Shown here piece after piece: positions 8,507 through 15,963 of a DNA stretch of 33,301 bases; position 1 is the stretch's first letter, and each line of letters starts with the position of its first letter. The notes under the pieces were generated by a model that worked only from the letters and a program-made list of their open reading frames with translations, had not been told where the DNA came from and made no database searches. The stretch is from assembly GCA_045598705.1 (NCBI GenBank), contig JAZLMM010000023.1, positions 1-33,301 of the forward strand. The letters are read 5' to 3'. The stretch comes from Scatonaster sp045598705 (GTDB taxonomy: Bacteria > Bacillota > Clostridia > Saccharofermentanales > Saccharofermentanaceae). Position numbers and translations under genes: made by a program.

Positions 8507-8818
8507 TTACACACCAGCGGGGCCAAAGCGGAAGACGAGATTGATCAGCATCAACTGAATCAGGGCAAACAGAGGAACTAGAATGAAGAACTTCGGCTTT
8601 CTAGTCTTGTGGTGAAAAATAATCATGCCCAATAGTCCGCCCAATGCACCGAATACTGCAGAGAAGCCAAGTAGGTCCTTCTCGGGAATGCGGAATGCTT
8701 TCTTCTCTGCTTTCTTCTTGTCTTTGCGAAAAAGCAGAAAAGTGACCAGGTTCATCAGAATAAAGAATAACAAGAACGGCATTCCGTGTTCATATACAAA
8801 ATGAAACAAGGCGGTCAT
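8507..8818 (-). CDS. Small DUF1294-family membrane protein
   Basis: This 103-residue protein has three hydrophobic segments (about residues 13-30, 50-68 and 77-97) and the DUF1294-like patterns F..R.DK..A.....RIPE..LL and GA.GG..GM..F.HKT.K..F. Its function is unknown; members are small integral membrane proteins. The start at 8818 is set by a strong GGAGGAG six bases upstream. An in-frame extension to 8953 would overlap the divergent his promoter and has no good ribosome binding site, so I rejected it. Its neighbours give little functional information beyond the probable two-gene operon with yfcE. Confidence 0.85.
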   Translation of the reverse strand: MTALFHFVYEHGMPFLLFFILMNLVTFLLFRKDKKKAEKKAFRIPEKDLLGFSAVFGALGGLLGMIIFHHKTRKPKFFILVPLFALIQLMLINLVFRFGPAGV

Positions 8819-8834
8819 ATTTCTCCTCCATGAA

Positions 8835-8840
8835 ATTATA
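8835..8840 (-). promoter_or_regulatory. -10 element of a minus-strand promoter for DUF1294-yfcE
   Basis: A perfect TATAAT on the minus strand lies 16 bases upstream of the DUF1294 start codon. No good -35 is present at the standard distance. A TTGTCA sits about 22 bases away and overlaps the -35 of the divergent histidine promoter, so the two promoters may interfere. Confidence 0.4.
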
Positions 8841-8861
8841 CTTGCAATATCCGGCACAGCC

Positions 8862-8890
8862 TTGACAAAAGGGTGCCTCTCGCATAAAAT
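8862..8890 (+). promoter_or_regulatory. Promoter of the histidine operon
   Basis: TTGACA (8862-8867) and TAAAAT (8885-8890) are separated by exactly 17 bases, a near-consensus housekeeping promoter. The expected transcription start near 8897 gives a leader of about 105 bases before hisZ. Confidence 0.88.
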
Positions 8891-8896
8891 ACACAC

Positions 8897-9001
8897 ATGG
8901 TGTTTTAACGCTTTAACAAGATAAAGCGGTGAAGTGTTCCGCATATGGCACATTCATCACCACGCATTATTATATATGAAAAGTATAAGGAGGGCTACCT
9001 C
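8897..9001 (+). promoter_or_regulatory. Structured 5' leader of the his operon with His-rich codon run
   Basis: Two hairpins share the same bases and exclude each other: CGCTTT (8909-8914) with AAAGCG (8923-8928), and GCGG (8926-8929) with CCGC (8939-8942). A GTG-started frame at 8934 then reads CAC ATT CAT CAC CAC at 8949-8963, four His codons out of five. It has no stop before hisZ and runs on to 9203 out of frame with hisZ. No T-box consensus is present. An attenuation-like role is possible but unproven. Confidence 0.35.
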
Positions 9002-10213
9002 ATGGGAAATTATCGATTCCACACACCGGACGGCGTTATCGATATTCTGCCGCAGGAAGCAACAGTCAAAAGAAGAATCGAAGCAGATATTCGAGAACTA
9101 TTCTCGTCTCACGGATATAGTGAAGTGGAGACACCCGGAATTGAATACTACGACGTGTACGCCAGCGAAGGTTTTGTGGCTACAGAAGATATGTTCAAGT
9201 TGACCGATAAGGATGGTCGAATCATCTCCATGCGCTACGATGGTACGGTTCCGGTTGCAAGATTGGCTGCTACGCTGCTTAAGGATGAGCAACCGCCGCT
9301 TCGTCTCTCCTATATCGAAGATATGTACCGCTTCAAGTTGAGCGGTGGCGGTAAGCTCCGCGAGTTCTCCCAGGCAGGCGTAGAGCTTCTGGGTCTGGAT
9401 AATGCAGAAGCGGATGCAGAAGTGATCGCACTGGGTATCCAGTCCGTACTGGCCAGTGGTATCACAGACCTTCAGATCTCCATCGGTCAGGTGGACTTCT
9501 TCCGCGGACTGGTGGAAGAGTGGGGCATCACTTCAGACGAAGCGAATGAACTTTCTACTGCAATCGACCAGAAGGATATCGTGCGGATTGAGCAGACCGC
9601 AGAACGCATCGGTCTGAGTGATGAGGCGAAAGAAATCCTCGACATGATCTCCAACCGCTTCGGCACATACGACGTGCTGGATGCTTTCGAAGAGAAGGTA
9701 AAGAACGATACTTCCCGTGCCGCCCTCAGGAATCTCCGTGAGATCTTGGATGCACTGAAGGATTATGAACTTCTGCAGTATGTCAGTATTGACCTAGGTA
9801 TGCTACGAAGTCTCGACTACTATACCGGCATGATCTTCAAGGGCTTCACCTATGAGATTGGCTTCCCAATCCTGGGAGGAGGACGCTACAACAACGTTAT
9901 CTCCACCTTCGGAAGAAAGCTCGAAGCGGTCGGTTTCTCTGTAGGCATCAACTTAATTCTGACCGCACTGCGGCGTCAGGATAAGCTGCCGGAATTCGTC
10001 GAAGTCGATGCAATCGTCGGTTACAAAGACGGTGAAGGCATGCGTCAGGCTGCTTTTGCCACGGCAAAAGCACTTCGTGAGACAGGACTGAAAGTTGTCG
10101 TGGATACCCAGCATCTGAGCGAAGAAGAACTCGATGCCTATGCAGAAGCACGTGGCATTGACCAAGTCGTATATGTCGAAGAGGAAGATGAAGTGGAGGA
10201 CGAGAACACATGA
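9002..10213 (+). CDS. hisZ: ATP phosphoribosyltransferase regulatory subunit HisZ
   Basis: HisZ is a histidyl-tRNA-synthetase-like protein without aminoacylation activity that forms a hetero-octamer with short-form HisG and is needed for its activity and histidine feedback. The 403-residue protein shows HisRS-like motifs (TPDGVIDILP, MRYDGTVPVARLAA, LSYIEDMYRF, SLDYYTGMIFKGF, GGGRYNN, VGFSVGI). It lacks the C-terminal anticodon-binding domain of true HisRS, ending in a Glu-rich tail. The start at 9002 is chosen because AAGGAGG lies at 8987-8993; a longer frame starts at 8945 but has no ribosome binding site. The stop overlaps the hisG start in ATGA. A true HisRS is the main alternative, but length and the adjacent short hisG argue strongly for HisZ. 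Confidence 0.93.
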   Translation: MGNYRFHTPDGVIDILPQEATVKRRIEADIRELFSSHGYSEVETPGIEYYDVYASEGFVATEDMFKLTDKDGRIISMRYDGTVPVARLAATLLKDEQPPLRLSYIEDMYRFKLSGGGKLREFSQAGVELLGLDNAEADAEVIALGIQSVLASGITDLQISIGQVDFFRGLVEEWGITSDEANELSTAIDQKDIVRIEQTAERIGLSDEAKEILDMISNRFGTYDVLDAFEEKVKNDTSRAALRNLREILDALKDYELLQYVSIDLGMLRSLDYYTGMIFKGFTYEIGFPILGGGRYNNVISTFGRKLEAVGFSVGINLILTALRRQDKLPEFVEVDAIVGYKDGEGMRQAAFATAKALRETGLKVVVDTQHLSEEELDAYAEARGIDQVVYVEEEDEVEDENT

Positions 10214-10872
10214 TTACGATCGCATTATCGAAGGGCCGTCTCGCTGAGAAGGCACTGGATCTTCTGGAAGCAGCAGGATACGACGTGTCTGCGGGCAGAG
10301 AAGAATCCAGAAAACTGATTCTGGAGGATGAGAAGACCGGATTGAGATTCATCATGGCGAAGCCGGCTGACGTACCGACTTATGTCGAGTATGGTGCAGC
10401 AGATATCGGCGTGGTCGGTAAAGATACACTTCTCGAAGAAGGAAGAAGTCTCTATGAGGTCATCGACCTCGGATTCGGCGCCTGCAGAATGTGCGTGTGC
10501 GGACCGGCAAGCCTCAAGGGCAAACTGGATCAGATTCCGAACAAGCGTGTCGCTTCTAAATATCCGAATATTACACGTGCTTACTTCGAGGGCACCAAGA
10601 AAGAGAGTGTCGAGATCATCAAGCTCAACGGTTCGGTTGAATTGGCTCCGCTGATTGGCTTGGCTGAAGTCATCGTAGATATCGTAGAATCCGGACGTAC
10701 GCTCAAGGAGAATGGCCTGGATGTACTCGAGACGGTGGCGGAAATTAGTGCTCGCGTGGTCGTGAACCGCGTCTCCATGAAGATGAAGGAAGCAGAGATC
10801 GTACCGATGCTGGATGCGCTACGTAAGCAGGTTGCCATTAAGAACGCACAGAAAGCAGCAGAAGGTAAGTAA
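10210..10872 (+). CDS. hisG: ATP phosphoribosyltransferase catalytic subunit, short form
   Basis: HisG condenses ATP with PRPP to phosphoribosyl-ATP, the first committed step of histidine synthesis. At 220 residues this is the short form, lacking the C-terminal ACT-like regulatory domain of long HisG and so dependent on HisZ. Motifs include ITIALSKGRL at the N-terminus, the substrate segment MAKPADVPTYVEYGAADIG, and the PRPP-binding loop EVIVDIVESGRTLKENGL. The ATGA overlap with hisZ suggests matched synthesis of the two subunits. Confidence 0.97.
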   Translation: MITIALSKGRLAEKALDLLEAAGYDVSAGREESRKLILEDEKTGLRFIMAKPADVPTYVEYGAADIGVVGKDTLLEEGRSLYEVIDLGFGACRMCVCGPASLKGKLDQIPNKRVASKYPNITRAYFEGTKKESVEIIKLNGSVELAPLIGLAEVIVDIVESGRTLKENGLDVLETVAEISARVVVNRVSMKMKEAEIVPMLDALRKQVAIKNAQKAAEGK

Positions 10873-10887
10873 GCGGAGGAAAGCAAG

Positions 10888-12186
10888 ATGAAATGTAAGA
10901 AGATCCTCGCCCCGCAAGGCGAACTAAAGAAGATATGTGAAGAACTGGGCATGCGTGGCAAGATGGACTTAAAGCCTATCATCGACGTAGTAAATGGTGT
11001 CCTCGATGATATCAAGGAGAACGGCGACAAGGCGGTCTTCGCCTACACGAAGAAATTCGATAAAGCAGACATCGATGCCTCCAACGTTCGTGTGACGGAA
11101 CAGGAGATCCAGACGGCAATCGCTTCACTCGATCCCAATCTGGTCGAAGTCATCAAGAAGTCCGCAGCCAATATTCTCGCTTTCCACGAGAAGCAGATCG
11201 AGGAAGGCTTTACGATGGATGTGGCCAAGGGTTCCCAGATTGGCATGCGCGTACGTCCAATCTCGGTAGCTGGTATCTATGTACCGGGTGGTACAGCACC
11301 GCTTCCGTCCACTGTGTTGATGAACGTGATCCCTGCCAAGGCTGCGGGTTGCCCGAGAATCGTTCTTTGCACCCCACCGCGCGCAGATGGCTCCATCGCG
11401 CCGGTCATTCTGGCAGCGGCAAGTATTGCCGGTGCAACCGAGATTTATAAGGTTGGTGGTTCTCAAGCCATTGCAGCCATGGCATATGGAACCGAATCGA
11501 TCCCACGTGTGGACAAGATCTGTGGCCCAGGTAATATCTATGTCAATACGGCAAAAAGACTCGTATTCGGTCAGGTGGATATCGATATGTTCGCCGGCCC
11601 GAGCGAAATCCTGATCATCGCGGATGATTCTGCGGTACCAGAGTTCGTGGCAGCTGACTTCCTATCTCAGGCTGAGCACGATGTACTGGCTTCTGCCATC
11701 CTTCTGACTACCAGTGAGAAACTAGCCGATGCAGTATACGAAGCAGTGGATCGTCGTTCCGAGAAGAGCCTTCGTAAGGAGATCCTCAGCAAGTCACTGT
11801 CTACCTACTGTGCCATCTTAGTGGTTGAAGATATGGATGCGGCACTTGCTTTTGCCAACGAATTAGCACCTGAACACTTGGAACTCTGCGTGGAGGATCC
11901 GGATGCCTATATCGGCGCGATCGATAATGCAGGTGCCATCTTCGTCGGCAACTACACACCGGAACCGCTGGGCGATTATTTTGCCGGCCCGAACCACACC
12001 TTACCGACATCCGGTACGGCAAGATTCTTCTCTCCGTTGAACACCGGCGACTTCTTCAAGAAGATCAGTGTGCTACGCTATAACGAAGAATCGCTTCGTG
12101 ACTGCTACCAGGATGTGGCGGCTTTCGCCGATGCAGAAGGACTGGAGTGCCACGCAAGTGCGGTACGTGTCCGCTTCGAGAAATAA
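10888..12186 (+). CDS. hisD: Histidinol dehydrogenase
   Basis: HisD is a zinc- and NAD-dependent dehydrogenase that oxidises L-histidinol to L-histidine in two steps, the end of the pathway. The 432-residue length is typical. Clear signatures are GIYVPGGTAPLPSTVLMN, KVGGSQAIAAMAYGTE, CGPGNIYVNTAKR, AGPSEILIIAD, the catalytic SQAEHD, and the late LAPEHLELC and GPNHTLPTSGTARF (metal-binding His). The start follows GGAGG-like AGCGGAGGAAAG by a good spacing, 15 bases after hisG. Confidence 0.97.
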   Translation: MKCKKILAPQGELKKICEELGMRGKMDLKPIIDVVNGVLDDIKENGDKAVFAYTKKFDKADIDASNVRVTEQEIQTAIASLDPNLVEVIKKSAANILAFHEKQIEEGFTMDVAKGSQIGMRVRPISVAGIYVPGGTAPLPSTVLMNVIPAKAAGCPRIVLCTPPRADGSIAPVILAAASIAGATEIYKVGGSQAIAAMAYGTESIPRVDKICGPGNIYVNTAKRLVFGQVDIDMFAGPSEILIIADDSAVPEFVAADFLSQAEHDVLASAILLTTSEKLADAVYEAVDRRSEKSLRKEILSKSLSTYCAILVVEDMDAALAFANELAPEHLELCVEDPDAYIGAIDNAGAIFVGNYTPEPLGDYFAGPNHTLPTSGTARFFSPLNTGDFFKKISVLRYNEESLRDCYQDVAAFADAEGLECHASAVRVRFEK

Positions 12187-12256
12187 GCGAATCAAGATGC
12201 GCGTGGAAACGAGATATTCCCATGTGTGTCTTGAAAGAAGAAAAGAGGAAGTAATC

Positions 12257-13336
12257 ATGAGTCGTTTCTGGAATGAGAAAACGAGAAATATAGAGCCCTA
12301 TGTGGCCGGCGAACAACCAAAGCCAGGACAGAAGATTATCAAGCTCAATACGAATGAGAATCCGTATCCGGCCTCTCCGAAGGTCCGTGAAGTACTTGAC
12401 CAAGTGGACATTCCGCTTCTGGCACGTTACCCGGAGACTTCCAGCCGAATCGTCCGCGAGGAACTGGCAAAGTGCTTCGGTGTGAAACCGGAACAGGTAT
12501 TCTGCGGTAATGGTTCCGACGAAGTACTGGCCTTCGCATTCCAGGCTTTCTTTGAGTCAGGTGAGGATGCGAAGCCACTTCTGGTTCCGGATATCTCCTA
12601 TAGTTTCTATCCGGTATATGCATCGCTTTACAACATTCCGTTGAAGAAGATCCCGCTGAAAGAAGACTTCACGATCGATGTAGATGCTTTCTGCGAAGAG
12701 CCACAGGGGGGCGTTGCTTTTGCCAATCCGAATGCGCCGACTTCTCTTGCGATGCCAATTGCTGACGTCGAGCGAATCCTTCAGGCGACCCCGAATCATG
12801 TCGTGCTGGTCGATGAGGCGTATGCCGCGTTCTCCGATCAGTCCGCGCGCGTGCTCCTTCCGAAATACAAGAATCTTCTTGTCACTGGCACCTTGTCGAA
12901 GTCACACTCTCTCGCGGGTATGAGACTGGGCTATGTCATCGCTGACGAAGAACTCATTGAAGGTCTGTGCCGTATTCGTGACTCCTTCAACTCCTATCCG
13001 GTCGACCAGATCGCCCAGAAGGTTGCGGCCACAGCGATTGCGGATTACGACTGGGTGAATGAGAATACGAGAAGAATCTGCGCGACGCGTGATCGCGTGA
13101 GAATCGAGCTTCTGAAGCGTGGATGGCAGGTACCGGAGTCTTCTACGAACTTCTTATTCGCGTCCCCGGTATCAACTCCTGCAGAAACTGTCTACACAAA
13201 ACTTCGTGAGAAAGGTATACTAGTAAGGTATTTTAATAAGCCTCGTATCGACCAGTATCTGCGCATCACCATTGGCACAGATGAAGAGATGGATATCATG
13301 CTCAAGGCGATCGATGAAATCGCGGAAGGAAACTGA
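12257..13336 (+). CDS. hisC: Histidinol-phosphate aminotransferase
   Basis: HisC is a PLP-dependent class I/II aminotransferase that converts imidazole-acetol phosphate and glutamate to histidinol phosphate. The 359-residue protein has the N-terminal LNTNENPYP signature, NPNAPT (157-162), VDEAY with the PLP-ring aspartate (D186), and the Schiff-base lysine K215 in TLSKSHSLAGMRLGY. The start at 12257 has AGAGGAAG upstream. An in-frame extension back to 12068 overlaps the end of hisD and has no ribosome binding site. The 70 bases between hisD and hisC hold no clear hairpin. The stop lies two bases before hisB. Confidence 0.95.
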   Translation: MSRFWNEKTRNIEPYVAGEQPKPGQKIIKLNTNENPYPASPKVREVLDQVDIPLLARYPETSSRIVREELAKCFGVKPEQVFCGNGSDEVLAFAFQAFFESGEDAKPLLVPDISYSFYPVYASLYNIPLKKIPLKEDFTIDVDAFCEEPQGGVAFANPNAPTSLAMPIADVERILQATPNHVVLVDEAYAAFSDQSARVLLPKYKNLLVTGTLSKSHSLAGMRLGYVIADEELIEGLCRIRDSFNSYPVDQIAQKVAATAIADYDWVNENTRRICATRDRVRIELLKRGWQVPESSTNFLFASPVSTPAETVYTKLREKGILVRYFNKPRIDQYLRITIGTDEEMDIMLKAIDEIAEGN

Positions 13337-13338
13337 CT

Positions 13339-13929
13339 ATGCAAAGAGAAGCAGCAACCGAGAGAAATACGAAAGAGACGAAGATCCAGGGCAAGTTGAA
13401 TCTAGACGGACAGGGTGTCAGTGACATCAGTACCGGCATCGGATTCTTAGATCACATGTTGGATCTTCTCGCCCGTCACAGTGGGATGGACCTGAGCATC
13501 AAGTGCGATGGCGACCTCAATGTAGATGGACACCACACCACAGAAGATATCGGTATCGTCATCGGTAAACTGCTGAGTGAGGCATTAGGCGAGAAGCGTG
13601 GCATCAATCGCTACGGTTTCGCATCCATTCCTATGGATGAAGCGTTAGCCCAGTGCTCTCTGGATATTTCCGGACGCCCGTTCCTGGTACTGAATGCTGA
13701 GTTCGGCGGCGAGCAAGTCGGTGATTTTGCCACAGAATTGGTGGAAGAATTCTTCCGTGCGGTATCCTTCAACGCAGGACTGACGTTACACATTTCCTGT
13801 GAATACGGCGCCAACGACCACCACAAGATCGAAGCTATGTTCAAGGCTTTTGCTCGTGCGCTACGCATCGCGATGGCCATCGATGAGAAATTCAAGGACC
13901 AGATTCCTTCTACCAAAGGAGTGCTCTGA
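13339..13929 (+). CDS. hisB: Imidazoleglycerol-phosphate dehydratase
   Basis: HisB dehydrates imidazole glycerol phosphate to imidazole-acetol phosphate. This 196-residue protein is the monofunctional form, without the N-terminal histidinol-phosphate phosphatase domain of enteric HisB. The manganese-binding motifs are clear: GFLDHMLDLLARHSGMDL, DGHHTTEDIGI and the second DHHKIEAMFKAFARALR. It begins two bases after hisC and ends two bases before the next gene, so it is tightly co-translated. Confidence 0.97.
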   Translation: MQREAATERNTKETKIQGKLNLDGQGVSDISTGIGFLDHMLDLLARHSGMDLSIKCDGDLNVDGHHTTEDIGIVIGKLLSEALGEKRGINRYGFASIPMDEALAQCSLDISGRPFLVLNAEFGGEQVGDFATELVEEFFRAVSFNAGLTLHISCEYGANDHHKIEAMFKAFARALRIAMAIDEKFKDQIPSTKGVL

Positions 13930-13931
13930 TT

Positions 13932-14345
13932 ATGTTGGAGAAATATCCATATAACGATGAATTTGAAGCATGGGAAGTGACCGAGAAGATCTTCGATGAA
14001 GATCTGAAAGTCTTGGTCCAGGCCGAGAACGAGGAGACCTTCATTCGTCGTGTCGCCGACTTCCGTGAGCGAATCGCATGGCTCAACAATCAGGCGCAGA
14101 CCATCTGCGATGTGCTGGACGCATCGGAATATACCGAGGACGGCGATGCACGTGTCGAGCTTCGACCGGCGGAGATTGCCGTGACTCGCTGCTATGCAGA
14201 GATGACGGATGACGGTATCGCACTGGACCTAATAGTGGCCATTGTTGCGACCGGTATTGAGAAGGAAGTCAGCATGTTCGCAGACGAGTTCGGCAACATT
14301 GAAGTGTTGGGCGAGATCAAGTCCGATATGGACGCAGAAGAATAA
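13932..14345 (+). CDS. Uncharacterised acidic protein inside the his operon
   Basis: I do not recognise this 137-residue protein. It is strongly acidic, has no signal peptide, membrane segment or obvious metal motif, and looks like a soluble alpha/beta cytoplasmic protein. The region around residues 78-125 (ELRPAEIAVTRCYAEM, then ALDLIVAIVATGIEKEVSMFADEFGNI) reads as beta strands. It lies two bases after hisB and 68 bases before purC, on the same strand, so it is almost certainly co-transcribed with them. Codon use matches its neighbours. The operon lacks a histidinol-phosphate phosphatase, but this protein shows no HAD or PHP motif that would let it fill that role. It could be a regulator or assembly factor; that is a guess. 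Confidence 0.8.
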   Translation: MLEKYPYNDEFEAWEVTEKIFDEDLKVLVQAENEETFIRRVADFRERIAWLNNQAQTICDVLDASEYTEDGDARVELRPAEIAVTRCYAEMTDDGIALDLIVAIVATGIEKEVSMFADEFGNIEVLGEIKSDMDAEE

Positions 14346-14353
14346 GCAAACTC

Positions 14354-14386
14354 GAGTGCTTTTCCCAGATGGAGAGAGCACTCTGG
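14354..14386 (+). promoter_or_regulatory. Two competing hairpins before purC
   Basis: GAGTGCT (14354-14360) pairs with AGCACTC (14377-14383), and CCAGA (14365-14369) pairs with TCTGG (14382-14386). The two overlap and cannot form together. No T-run follows, so this is not a standard terminator. It may be an RNA-processing or stability element; function is inferred only. Confidence 0.35.
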
Positions 14387-14413
14387 TAAATAAGAAAAGT
14401 GAGGATGAAGCAT

Positions 14414-15301
14414 ATGGCAACATTGAGAGACACGGATTTTATCGATCTTCCGGTATTTGTGAAAGGTAAGGTCAGAAACGTTTACGATCTGGGCGATTCA
14501 CTCCTGATGGTCGTAACGGACAGAATTTCTGCATTTGACGTCGTTTTCGACGAGTGCATCCCGGATAAGGGCAAGGTATTAAGCTCGATCTCCGCATTCT
14601 GGTTCGACTTTACGAAGGACGTGATTCCTAATCACGTAATCACCACAGATCCGCTTCAGTATCCTATGGGTCTTGATAAGTATGCCGATGAGCTCCGTGG
14701 CCGCAGCATGCTGGTCAAGAAGGTCAATATGCTTCCTGCAGAGTGCATCGTTCGTGGTTACCTCGAAGGTTCTGCACTCAAGGAATATAAGGCCAATGGT
14801 ACCGTCGGTGGAATCAAGATGCCGGAGGGACTTCGTCAGGGCGACAAGCTTCCTGAGCCACTCTTCACACCTTCTACGAAGGCAGATGAGGGACATGATA
14901 TGAATATTACTTACGAGCAGCTCGTTGAACTTCTCGGCGAAGAGGATGCGAAGGCATTGAGAGATGCTGCACTTTCGCTCTACACCAAGGTCTCTGAGTA
15001 TGCGCTGACACGCGGTCTGATTCTTGCAGACACCAAGTTCGAGTTCGGTAAGATCGACGGTAAGCTCGTCGTTGCAGATGAGATGTTTACACCTGACTCC
15101 TCCCGTTTCTGGGATCTTTCCGATTACGAGCCAGGCCGTGCACAGAAGAGCTTCGACAAGCAGTATCTCCGTGAGTGGTTGGAGACATTGGATTGGGATA
15201 AGACTTATCCGGCTCCGACACTTCCTGCTGAGATCATTGAGAAGACCGCGGAGAAGTATAGAGAATGCTATCGTCTTCTGACCGGTGAGGAGCTTGCATG
15301 A
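14414..15301 (+). CDS. purC: Phosphoribosylaminoimidazole-succinocarboxamide synthase (SAICAR synthetase)
   Basis: PurC ligates aspartate to CAIR using ATP, giving SAICAR, which PurB splits to AICAR in purine synthesis. The 295-residue protein is of the longer type with motifs KGKVRNVYDLGD, VVTDRISAFDV, PAECIVRGYLEGSALKEY, LILADTKFEFG and VVADEMFTPDSSRFW. I start it at the ATG at 14414, eight bases after GAGGA; in-frame GTG 14399 and ATG 14405 are less likely. It is embedded in the histidine operon and its stop overlaps the hisH start in ATGA. AICAR is also the by-product of HisFH, so the placement links the two pathways at a shared metabolite. Confidence 0.96.
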   Translation: MATLRDTDFIDLPVFVKGKVRNVYDLGDSLLMVVTDRISAFDVVFDECIPDKGKVLSSISAFWFDFTKDVIPNHVITTDPLQYPMGLDKYADELRGRSMLVKKVNMLPAECIVRGYLEGSALKEYKANGTVGGIKMPEGLRQGDKLPEPLFTPSTKADEGHDMNITYEQLVELLGEEDAKALRDAALSLYTKVSEYALTRGLILADTKFEFGKIDGKLVVADEMFTPDSSRFWDLSDYEPGRAQKSFDKQYLREWLETLDWDKTYPAPTLPAEIIEKTAEKYRECYRLLTGEELA

Positions 15302-15906
15302 TCGCCATCATTGACTATGGAATGGGCAATCTCGGTTCCGTGGAGAAAGCACTGACATTCATCGGATATGACAGTGTGATTACGGATGATCCGAAGCTCG
15401 TGATGGAGGCAGACGGCGTCATCCTTCCAGGTGTCGGTGCAATCGGTGCCGCGATGGAAGCCTTGAAGTCCAAGCATCTCGACAAAGTAGTGCATGATTA
15501 CATTGGTACCGGTAAGCCGTTTCTGGGCATCTGCCTCGGCATGCAGATGTTGTTCGATTCCTCGGAGGAATCTTTCGGCGGAAGTCCGGTACAGGGTCTG
15601 TCCGTATTGCCGGGCAAGGTGGTGCGCTTCCCCTCAGACATGGGACTGAAAGTGCCACAGATCGGCTGGAATGCACTCTCTTCGAAGAATCCGATCCTGC
15701 CGGATGGAGAGTATGTATACTTCGTCCACTCCTATTACTGTGTGCCGGCGAGAGAAGAAGATATCGCGGCGACCGTGGATTACGGTCTAGAGTATTGCTG
15801 CAGTGTGCGACATGATAATGTGTTCGCCTGCCAGTTCCATCCAGAGAAGAGCGGTGAAGTCGGTCTTGCGATCCTACAACGTTGGGCGCGCATGACAAGA
15901 AAGTAA
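15298..15906 (+). CDS. hisH: Imidazole glycerol phosphate synthase, glutaminase subunit HisH
   Basis: HisH is a class I glutamine amidotransferase that hydrolyses glutamine and passes ammonia to HisF. The 202-residue length is typical. The catalytic cysteine is C79 in GICLGMQMLF, and the His-Glu pair is H181 and E183 in FHPEKSGEVG. The N-terminal IIDYGMGNLGSV and the YFVHSYY segment are family signatures. The start overlaps the purC stop, a tight coupling between a purine and a histidine gene. A hairpin and 57 bases separate it from hisF-hisI. Confidence 0.97.
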   Translation: MIAIIDYGMGNLGSVEKALTFIGYDSVITDDPKLVMEADGVILPGVGAIGAAMEALKSKHLDKVVHDYIGTGKPFLGICLGMQMLFDSSEESFGGSPVQGLSVLPGKVVRFPSDMGLKVPQIGWNALSSKNPILPDGEYVYFVHSYYCVPAREEDIAATVDYGLEYCCSVRHDNVFACQFHPEKSGEVGLAILQRWARMTRK

Positions 15907-15917
15907 ACGATTACAAA

Positions 15918-15942
15918 TGAGCCCACAGATCCTGCGGGCTCA
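15918..15942 (+). promoter_or_regulatory. Hairpin between hisH and hisF-hisI
   Basis: TGAGCCC (15918-15924) pairs with GGGCTCA (15936-15942). One A-C mismatch leads to an inner CAG/CTG stem with a three-base loop. No run of T follows, so it is more likely an mRNA-stability or processing element than a terminator. Confidence 0.5.
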
Positions 15943-15963
15943 CTTATTAGAAAGGAAGGACAT

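Noticed and set aside
8897..9001. T-box riboswitch in the his operon leader
   Set aside because: No GGTGG-type T-box sequence or specifier stem was found, and the leader is too short.
8945..9001. N-terminal extension of HisZ from 8945
   Set aside because: The strong AAGGAGG site at 8987-8993 points to the ATG at 9002; the extension is rich in unusual residues and has no ribosome binding site.
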